Of a stretch of DNA of 64,000 nt, positions 58,244-64,000 are shown one piece after another. The stretch is from Clostridia bacterium (GTDB lineage Bacteria; Bacillota; Clostridia; Oscillospirales; Acutalibacteraceae), in the NCBI GenBank assembly GCA_017516445.1, contig JAFXCZ010000013.1, forward strand, positions 124,001-188,000, written 5' to 3'. Made by a program: the position numbers and the translations under genes. The notes below the pieces were generated by a model. That model was not told the DNA's origin and made no database searches. It worked only from the letters and a program-made list of their open reading frames with translations. Position 1 is the first letter of the stretch. Each line of letters begins with the position of its first letter.

Positions 58244-58307
58244 TGCCCCGGACGGTATCGCACCGCCTTCTTTGTTTACAATGTTTTTCTTTTAAACTAC
58301 ATGGGCA
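58244..58307 (-). other. tRNA-like element, 64 nt
   Basis: On the minus strand, TGCCCAT at the 5' end pairs in five of seven positions with CGGGGCA at the 3' end. A D-arm-like GTTT...AAAC follows, then a shortened anticodon-like TTG-TAAA-CAA. GGCGG-TGCGATA-CCGTC is a T-arm with TTCGA changed to TGCGA. There is no encoded CCA. It looks like a decayed or reduced tRNA in the leader of the zinc-ribbon gene. Confidence 0.45.
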
Positions 58308-58320
58308 TATTTTAACGGTA

Positions 58321-58890
58321 TTAACCGTTATTTCTAATTTTTTTACGGATTCGCGACAATGCATTACCAACCGCTTTTTCGGTAATATCCATCTGCGCGC
58401 CAATCTCAGAATATGTTTTACCCTCTAAAAACAAATGTAAAACCTTGTATTCCATATTTGAAAGCTCAAGCCGTATACTGTCGGCAAGCTCTTTATAATC
58501 TTCTTTTTCTATTAAAATACTTTCGGGGCTCTCAAACGAAGCAAGTTTCGTTTCCTCTATTGATAAAAGCAATTCCTCAGGAATGGCTTTCTTGGTATTG
58601 TTTTTTCTCAGGTGGGCGATAACCGCCCTTTTAATACAAACGCTTGCAAAATTGGAAAAAACTGATTTTTGGCTGTCGAAATTCTTTACCGCCGAATAAA
58701 GCGCAAAGGTGGCTTCCTGCACAGCATCCTCAACCTCATTTTCGGGACAATACTGCTTTGCCATTTTTATAATCAATGGTAAATAACGGTTAATTATTAT
58801 CTGCAAATTTTCATATTCACCGTTATTTATCAGCAATATGACCTCATTATCAGTCAGATTTTTGCTATTTTCGACAAAATTTATTCCCAT
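58321..58890 (-). CDS. Sigma-70 family factor, SigH-like
   Basis: 189 residues with region 2 (IIKMAKQYCPENEVEDAVQE, FSNFASVCIKRAVIAHLRKN) and region 4 (LELSNMEYKVLHLFLEGKTY, SEIGAQMDITEKAVGNALSR). The layout and wording follow sigma-H (Spo0H), the transition-state factor, but it is about 30 residues shorter and the N terminus differs. The true SigH may lie elsewhere, so no symbol is given. Confidence 0.82.
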   Translation of the reverse strand: MGINFVENSKNLTDNEVILLINNGEYENLQIIINRYLPLIIKMAKQYCPENEVEDAVQEATFALYSAVKNFDSQKSVFSNFASVCIKRAVIAHLRKNNTKKAIPEELLLSIEETKLASFESPESILIEKEDYKELADSIRLELSNMEYKVLHLFLEGKTYSEIGAQMDITEKAVGNALSRIRKKIRNNG

Positions 58891-58930
58891 AAATACACCA
58901 AAATAGTATTAGTTCACAAATATATACTTT

Positions 58931-58959
58931 ATCATACAACAAATATTTTTAATTGTCAA
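58931..58959 (-). promoter_or_regulatory. sigma-A promoter of the SigH-like gene
   Basis: Minus strand TTGACA (58954-58959), 17 bp, TATGAT (58931-58936). Confidence 0.75.
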
Positions 58960-58972
58960 GCATTTTTTATTA

Positions 58973-59001
58973 TTGAATATTTATATTTTTTATAGTATAA
59001 T
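58973..59001 (+). promoter_or_regulatory. sigma-A promoter of the amidase gene
   Basis: TTGAAT (58973-58978), 17 bp, TATAAT (58996-59001). Confidence 0.7.
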
Positions 59002-59036
59002 TTTAAAATATTAATAAAGTCATAAAAGGTAAAGAA

Positions 59037-61013
59037 ATGAAAAAGAGTTTAATTGTAATTTTTTGCGCCGTTTTGGGCGTTATTGCGGCATTAACTGCGG
59101 CGTTTTTAATAGCAAAACCAACTGATAAAACAAACGATATAGCTGTTCAAGGCTCAAACATAGTTTCAGAAATCGAAAGCACTTCGCAAGCTGTGCAAAG
59201 CACTAAAGAAGAACTGTTTTTAAAAATAAGCGAGCCCGACTCAAAAAAAGTTACCACAAAAGCCGAAAGCATAACCTTTAAGGGTAATACAAATGTTCCC
59301 ACAGGGGTTGAGCTTAACGGAGAGCAGATAAAATTACGCAAGGATAAGGACGGCAGCTTTACTTTAAAGCAGAGCCTTAAATACGGTGACAACAAATTCA
59401 CCTTTAAGGCGGGTGAATTTACAAAAACCTATAACATTTACCGTAAATACACCATTATTAAAAATCACAGCCCTAAAACAGAGCAGACCTATTCTGCGGG
59501 TGCTAAATTCACAGTAAGCGTTACTGCGCGGGCAAAAGCAACGGTTACTGCAAAATTTAACGAAAAGACTATAACCCTTAAAACAAACCCCACCGACGAG
59601 GACTTTGCAGAATTTACGGGAAGCTTCACCCTGCCGAGCGGTCATTTTAAAGACCTCGACCTCGGCAAAATTAAATTTAAGGCTAAGTATAAGGACTATA
59701 CCGATACCGTTTATTCAAAAAATATCATCTGCAAAAAGGAAAAGCTTGTAGTGTCCTACGACGAGGATGCGACACCCTCAGGCAGTGATTACATAAATGT
59801 AGGCTCAGGCATTATTACCGAAATTGTCGCCTTTCAGGCTGAAACCTTTAAGGGTACCGGCAAAACCGATGCCTCTAAACCGTATTACAACTATCTGCCA
59901 AAAGGCACTGTAGACTACGGCTCTTCTGAGTATGAAACCGTAAAGCGCGACGGCGAAAAGCTAAAGCTTATAACACTTCGTTGCGGAAGAAAGGTCTACA
60001 AAGCGCGTTATGACAAGCCACCTAAAACCAAGGTTACTATAGCCAAGCAGTATGTTGGCACTCTGCCCGACCATAACGAAATATCGGTTGCCACATTGAC
60101 CGATAACTCTACCCACACTATTTTAACCCTTGATACACTTTGGAAAGCACCCTTTAATTTTGAGCTTAAAAAACAAAAATATAAAAGTGACTGTACCGTT
60201 TCGGATATAACCTATAACTATGTAGATATTACCTTCTGCTACGCCACTAAATTTGAGGGCGAAGTAAGTATTCCTAAAAGTAATCCGCTTTTTTCAAAAG
60301 CGAAAATTATTAAAAATAAATCCGACTATACATTAAGGCTATATCTTAAAAAGCAGGGTGGTTTTTACGGCTGGGATGCCTATTATAATTCATCCAACCA
60401 GCTCTGCTTTGAATTCCTTAATCCCGCAAAAATAACCTTATGCGATAATGAATACGGTGCAGATTTAAGCGGAGTTAAAATTTTAATTGACGTAGGTCAC
60501 GGCGGTATAGACTCGGGCGCTGTAAAGCTTGGCGGATATAAGCACCGCGAAGCCGCACGCAACCTTGTGCTTGCAAAAAAATTAGCGGCTGAGCTTAAGG
60601 CTATCGGCGCTACGGTTTATATGACCCGTACTGATGATTCTACCCGCACCGCCGATTACAAGTGTAAGCAGCTTAAAAGCTTAAAGCCCGATTACTGTAT
60701 TGCAATACATCACGATTTTAATAATACCTCCTCCCTTAACGGCTTTGGTGCGTATTATTACTACCCGTTTTCAAAAAATGCCGCAGAATATGTAGCCGAC
60801 CACACCTACAATACAGGCATTTACAAGAATAAACGATTCAAGTGGCATTATTACTTTATGTCAAGAGTTTCGGTTTGTCCTGTGGTTTTGACCGAGAACG
60901 GATATATATCAAACAGATACGATTACAACAGCATTAAAAGCAGTGACGCCAATACTAAAAAAGCCAAGGCAATGACTAAGGGTATTGTGGAATATTTTGT
61001 ATCTATTCAGTAA
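59037..61013 (+). CDS. N-acetylmuramoyl-L-alanine amidase (Amidase_3) with long N-terminal region
   Basis: 658 residues. An N-terminal signal anchor (LIVIFCAVLGVIAALTAAFL) is followed by a Ser/Lys-rich beta-sandwich region (about 60-460) of no recognised single family. The zinc amidase domain (about 480-655) has VKILIDVGHGGIDSGAVKLG, HREAARNLVLAKKLAAEL, IAIHHDFNN and VVLTENGYISN. These give the His-Glu-His zinc ligands and a catalytic Glu. It cuts the amide bond between glycan and stem peptide. Cell division or sporulation roles are possible. Confidence 0.9.
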   Translation: MKKSLIVIFCAVLGVIAALTAAFLIAKPTDKTNDIAVQGSNIVSEIESTSQAVQSTKEELFLKISEPDSKKVTTKAESITFKGNTNVPTGVELNGEQIKLRKDKDGSFTLKQSLKYGDNKFTFKAGEFTKTYNIYRKYTIIKNHSPKTEQTYSAGAKFTVSVTARAKATVTAKFNEKTITLKTNPTDEDFAEFTGSFTLPSGHFKDLDLGKIKFKAKYKDYTDTVYSKNIICKKEKLVVSYDEDATPSGSDYINVGSGIITEIVAFQAETFKGTGKTDASKPYYNYLPKGTVDYGSSEYETVKRDGEKLKLITLRCGRKVYKARYDKPPKTKVTIAKQYVGTLPDHNEISVATLTDNSTHTILTLDTLWKAPFNFELKKQKYKSDCTVSDITYNYVDITFCYATKFEGEVSIPKSNPLFSKAKIIKNKSDYTLRLYLKKQGGFYGWDAYYNSSNQLCFEFLNPAKITLCDNEYGADLSGVKILIDVGHGGIDSGAVKLGGYKHREAARNLVLAKKLAAELKAIGATVYMTRTDDSTRTADYKCKQLKSLKPDYCIAIHHDFNNTSSLNGFGAYYYYPFSKNAAEYVADHTYNTGIYKNKRFKWHYYFMSRVSVCPVVLTENGYISNRYDYNSIKSSDANTKKAKAMTKGIVEYFVSIQ

Positions 61014-61017
61014 TCAC

Positions 61018-61046
61018 TTGAATTAGAAATAACATTGTTGTATAAT
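61018..61046 (+). promoter_or_regulatory. sigma-A promoter of the yhaM-rqcH run
   Basis: TTGAAT (61018-61023), 17 bp, TATAAT (61041-61046), 30 bp before the yhaM-like start. Confidence 0.75.
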
Positions 61047-61075
61047 AAAATCAAACTTTAGAAAAGGGTGTTTTT

Positions 61076-62047
61076 ATGAACTTTACACCGATAGATAATA
61101 ACGCGTTAGTTGAAGGCTTTTGTCTTGTTAAAAGCCTTGATAAAAAGACCTCTTCAAAAGGGGATACTTACCTTGACTTCACCCTTGCCGACAGCGACGG
61201 TGAAATAAACGCTAAGCTTTGGCGCTACGTTCCCGAGGTTCACGGCGAATATGAAATCAACCAGATTGTAAAGGTTAGAGGTACGGTTTCGCAGTACAAC
61301 GGCTCTGACCAGCTACGTATTGAGCGTATAAGACCATCCTTACCGGAGGATAATATAAACCCCGAGGATTTTGTTAAATCGGCAGGCTTTTCGGGTGAAG
61401 AAATGTATAATGAACTTTATCACTTAGCCGACGGATTTAATGACCAGAATTTAAAGCTTATAGTAACCGAAATTTTAAAGGATAACCGCTTAAAGCTTTT
61501 GTATTGGCCGGCAGCCTTTAAGCTTCACCACGCTGTGCGCGGCGGACTTCTGCTTCACAGCCTTTCTATTGTCCGCTTGGCTGAGGGTGTTTGCAAAATT
61601 TACCCCTTTGTAGACCGTGAGCTTTTAATTTCGGGCGCAATTTTGCACGATATTGCAAAGCTTTGCGAATTTGAGGTAGCGGATACCGGTATTGCTACAG
61701 GCTATTCTATAGAGGGCAACCTTTTAGGTCATCTTGCTATGGGCGCTATGGTTATTGAAAAATACGCTCAAAAGCTTGGTATTGATAAAAAGACCGCTAT
61801 GCTTTTGGAGCATATGGTTTTATCCCACCACGGTGAGCCTGACTTTGGCGCGGCAGTAAGGCCATCCTTTATCGAAGCTGAGCTTTTGTCCGAGCTTGAC
61901 CTTATGGACTCGCGTATTTATGAGATGCGCGAAGCCGTACAAAGCACCGAGGCTGACAGCTTTTCAGGCAAGCTTTGGGCGATGGACAACCGCAAGCTTT
62001 ACAACCACAACCGCGCAGAAATGGACAAAGAACCAAACTTATTCTAA
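61076..62047 (+). CDS. YhaM-like 3'-5' exoribonuclease
   Basis: 323 residues: an N-terminal OB-fold (KGDTYLDFTLADSDGEINAK, VKVRGTVSQYNGSDQLRIER) and an HD phosphohydrolase domain with metal ligands in KLHHAVRGGLLLHSLSI, SGAILHDIAKLCEF and LEHMVLSHHG. This order is that of YhaM/CbfI, a 3'-5' nuclease of RNA and single-stranded DNA. The end WAMDNRKLYNHNR is usual for the family. A promoter lies just upstream. Confidence 0.92.
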   Translation: MNFTPIDNNALVEGFCLVKSLDKKTSSKGDTYLDFTLADSDGEINAKLWRYVPEVHGEYEINQIVKVRGTVSQYNGSDQLRIERIRPSLPEDNINPEDFVKSAGFSGEEMYNELYHLADGFNDQNLKLIVTEILKDNRLKLLYWPAAFKLHHAVRGGLLLHSLSIVRLAEGVCKIYPFVDRELLISGAILHDIAKLCEFEVADTGIATGYSIEGNLLGHLAMGAMVIEKYAQKLGIDKKTAMLLEHMVLSHHGEPDFGAAVRPSFIEAELLSELDLMDSRIYEMREAVQSTEADSFSGKLWAMDNRKLYNHNRAEMDKEPNLF

Positions 62048-62071
62048 CAATAACAAAAAGGAGTTTTTATT

Positions 62072-62272
62072 ATGAAAATCACAAAAGATATGCTTATAGG
62101 CGACGTATTGGATATTGATACCGGCTGTGCACAGTATTTCTTTGAAATAGGTATGCACTGCCTCGGCTGCCCAGCTTCACGCGGCGAAACCATTGAACAG
62201 GCTTGCGCCGTTCACGGCACCGACTGTGACGCATTGGTTGAAAAATTAAACCAATATTTTGCAAATAAATAA
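62072..62272 (+). CDS. DUF1858-domain protein
   Basis: 66 residues: ITKDMLIGDVLDIDTGCAQY, FFEIGMHCLGCPASRGETIE, then a short helical end. The CxxC (CLGC) after GMH is the hallmark of DUF1858, with a proposed redox or metal role. It occurs alone or fused to hybrid-cluster and related proteins; function unknown. AAAGGAG precedes it. Its stop overlaps the trmK ATG. Confidence 0.9.
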   Translation: MKITKDMLIGDVLDIDTGCAQYFFEIGMHCLGCPASRGETIEQACAVHGTDCDALVEKLNQYFANK

Positions 62273-62961
62273 TGATAAGTCTAAGCTTACGACTTAAAAC
62301 CATCGCAACCCTTGTACCTTTTGGCGCAAGGGTTTGTGACGTAGGTACAGACCACGCTTACCTGCCTATATACTTAAAGCAAAGCGGTATTGCAAGCAGT
62401 GTCTTAGCCACCGACTTAAACCAAAAGCCGCTTGAAAATGCCCAAAAGAACATACTGCTAAGCGGTGCTGAAGGCATTTCGCTTCGCCTTTGTGACGGTC
62501 TTTCAGGTGTAAAAGAAAACGAAGCCGATACAATTATTGTTGCAGGTATGGGAGGCGAGGTCATAACCGAGATACTTAAAAACTGTGTGTGGATTAAAAA
62601 CGAAAAGGTTACACTTATTCTTCAGCCAACTACTTCAGCCGAATTTTTACGCGAGTTTTTGTGCAAAAACGGCTTTGCTATTTTAAGTGAAACCCCCGTT
62701 TGCGAAAACGGCAAGCTTTATTCAGTAATGAATGTAAGGTTTAAAAACACACCGTTTTCACATAATCCCGCCTATTATTACATAGGCGAAATACCGCACA
62801 CCAAGGACGGTATTTTATACCTTAAAAAGCAACAAAAAAGGGTTTTCGGCTGTATGAAAGCCCTTGAAAATATCAAAGAAAAGCAGAACGAATACCTTTT
62901 GTATAAAACGGTATTCGACAGTATAGAAAGTTTTTTGACGGAGAACGCAAATGGCACTTGA
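62272..62961 (+). CDS. trmK: tRNA (adenine(22)-N1)-methyltransferase TrmK
   Basis: 229 residues with a class I SAM fold: LRLKTIATLVPFGARVCDVG, TDHAYLPIYLKQSGI, LSGVKENEADTIIVAGMGGE and LQPTTSAEFLREFLCKNGF. This is the TrmK (YqfN) family, which methylates A22 in tRNA D-loops of some Gram-positive bacteria. It is translationally coupled to the DUF1858 gene (TAATG) and overlaps rqcH by 11 bp. Confidence 0.94.
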   Translation: MISLSLRLKTIATLVPFGARVCDVGTDHAYLPIYLKQSGIASSVLATDLNQKPLENAQKNILLSGAEGISLRLCDGLSGVKENEADTIIVAGMGGEVITEILKNCVWIKNEKVTLILQPTTSAEFLREFLCKNGFAILSETPVCENGKLYSVMNVRFKNTPFSHNPAYYYIGEIPHTKDGILYLKKQQKRVFGCMKALENIKEKQNEYLLYKTVFDSIESFLTENANGT

Positions 62962-64000
62962 CGGCGCTTTTATATTCAGAATAACCGAAGAACTTAAAAC
63001 GGCAATTGACTGCCACGTAGACAAAATTTACCAACCCACCCGTGACGAGTTGGTATTTTTGTTGCGCAAAAAAGACTTTCATAAAAAGCTTTTAATCACC
63101 GCAAAATCGGGCGCACAAAGGCTTCATTTTACCGAAAGCAAGTATGAAAACCCAGCCGTTCCGCCTATGTTTTGTATGCTTTTGCGCAAATATTTATCCT
63201 CTGCAAGACTTATAGAGGTTTTACAGCCCGCACTAGAAAGGGTGGTTGTGCTTGTTTTCAGCGGCACAAATGAAATGGGTGATATTACCGAAATTCGCCT
63301 TGTTTGTGAGCTTATAGGCGGAAAAGCCAACATTATTCTAATAAATCATGACGGTAAAATTATAGATTCACTAAAGCACAGCGATATTGAGACCGCAAGC
63401 CGTCTTATATTACCGGGTGCTACCTATAATTTCCCCGAAAAAGCAGATAAATTAAACCCATTAGAAAATACAGCACAAGAAATTTTGGATAAAGCTCAAA
63501 GCTCCTCTCTTTTAGCCACAGTTGACGGCTTTTCTCCCCTTATCTGCCGTGAGATTGAGGGCTGTGAAAATCCACAAAAAGCACTCGAAAAGATTATAAA
63601 TGACCTTAAAAGCGGAAATAATCCCACACTAATTTACAATCCCGACGGTGAGCCTTTTGAATTCAGCTTTACTGAAATTTCCCAGTACGGCGAAAACTAC
63701 CAAACCAAGCGTTTTGAAAGCTTTTCCGAGCTGCTTGACGCTTTTTACGGCGAAAAGGAAGCCGCTTTGCGTATTAATACTGCCGCAAGGGATATTATAA
63801 AGCTTATAAGTAACACTAAAAACCGCACACAAAAAAGGCTTTCGTTAAGACTTAGCGACCTTAAAAAATGCGAAAACCGCGAAAATTTACGCATCTATGG
63901 CGAGCTTATAAAAGCAAACCTTTACAACATTGAAAAGGGTGCCTCTTTCGCAGAGGTGCCGAACTATTACAGCGAGAATATGGAAACCGTGCGTATTCCG
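62951..64000 (+). CDS. rqcH: Ribosome quality control protein RqcH (NFACT family), 5' part
   Basis: 350 codons are present and the gene runs off the window. The NFACT-N domain is clear: ALDGAFIFRITEELKTAIDC, KIYQPTRDELVFLLRKKDFH, VPPMFCMLLRKYLSSARLIE and ELIGGKANIILINHDGKIID. The coiled coil begins near residue 275. RqcH adds alanine tails to stalled peptides on 50S subunits; older names are FbpA and fibronectin-binding protein. It overlaps trmK by 11 bp. Confidence 0.93.
   Translation, partial: MALDGAFIFRITEELKTAIDCHVDKIYQPTRDELVFLLRKKDFHKKLLITAKSGAQRLHFTESKYENPAVPPMFCMLLRKYLSSARLIEVLQPALERVVVLVFSGTNEMGDITEIRLVCELIGGKANIILINHDGKIIDSLKHSDIETASRLILPGATYNFPEKADKLNPLENTAQEILDKAQSSSLLATVDGFSPLICREIEGCENPQKALEKIINDLKSGNNPTLIYNPDGEPFEFSFTEISQYGENYQTKRFESFSELLDAFYGEKEAALRINTAARDIIKLISNTKNRTQKRLSLRLSDLKKCENRENLRIYGELIKANLYNIEKGASFAEVPNYYSENMETVRIP

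Noticed and set aside
1..64000. CRISPR arrays, complete prophage or insertion sequences
   Set aside because: No regularly spaced repeats, cas genes, transposase or phage structural genes were seen.

Overview
The window reads as a low-GC, spore-forming anaerobic member of the Clostridia, most like the Ruminococcaceae/Oscillospiraceae. The grounds are a fused IspH-ribosomal protein S1 gene, spoIIGA-sigE, dipicolinate synthase dpaAB, a SleB/CwlJ-type spore cortex hydrolase, a reverse-type rubrerythrin beside a PerR-like regulator, an Na+-pump decarboxylase beta subunit, and textbook sigma-A promoters with strong Shine-Dalgarno sites. Species cannot be fixed from sequence alone. No complete prophage, insertion sequence or CRISPR array is visible.

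Layout. 1-2354: end of a cortex hydrolase, then greA-lysS. 2377-8572: an AT-rich accessory block between lysS and eno, with an XRE/SLOG pair, a DUF4143-type ATPase, a membrane protein, a DUF2975-XRE-DUF4153 membrane operon, and a second SLOG/XRE pair. 8573-16125: eno; then rlmB, a degenerate P-type-ATPase-like protein, metG, tatD and a 42-residue Asn-rich ORF. 16152-26154 (all minus): secreted glucosaminidase, ABC-F ATPase, trigger-factor-like lipoprotein, and a compact prfB-prmA-alaX-murC run. 26242-29432: cca, dpaAB, mntP. 29465-33180 (minus): an acyltransferase fusion and a class A penicillin-binding protein. 33300-34806: a structured leader, oadB and a tiny OadG-like gene. 35800-36907: perR-rubrerythrin behind a duplicated promoter-operator. 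37019-38251: two PepSY lipoproteins. 38260-39044: a third XRE/SLOG pair between identical terminators. 39054-40161: rpsF-ssb-rpsR. 40220-45395: coaX, an ECF S component and a giant leucine-rich-repeat surface protein. 45618-51912: serC-serA, a flavoprotein, cmk, ispH-rpsA. 51966-52290: tRNA-Lys beside a duplicated and scrambled tRNA end. 52374-54216: DUF1294, sigE, spoIIGA. 54333-57804: two-component system plus HtrA protease. 57924-58890: zinc-ribbon gene, tRNA-like sequence, SigH-like sigma factor. 59037-64000: amidase, YhaM-like nuclease, DUF1858, trmK, rqcH.

The strongest candidate for an undescribed system is the repeated pairing of a small XRE regulator with a divergently transcribed SLOG-fold protein. 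It occurs three times in 37 kb. Each copy has its own palindromic operator over the SLOG promoter, and the third is bounded by a perfect 34-bp direct repeat that is itself a terminator. SLOG folds bind nucleotide-derived ligands, so these look like small regulated ligand-sensing cassettes; their function is not known from the sequence. Other points worth following are the P-type-ATPase-like protein with ruined catalytic motifs, the riboswitch-like leader before the Na+ pump, the scrambled tRNA-Lys locus, a 64-nt tRNA-like element, and the doubled perR promoter-operator.

Sporulation genes are scattered rather than clustered: sigE with its processing protease, dpaAB, the SleB/CwlJ-type hydrolase and a SigH-like factor. 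The spoIIGA promoter region has an over-long spacer and a Spo0A-box-like -35, as in the classical spoIIG promoter. Translation and envelope genes make up most of the rest.
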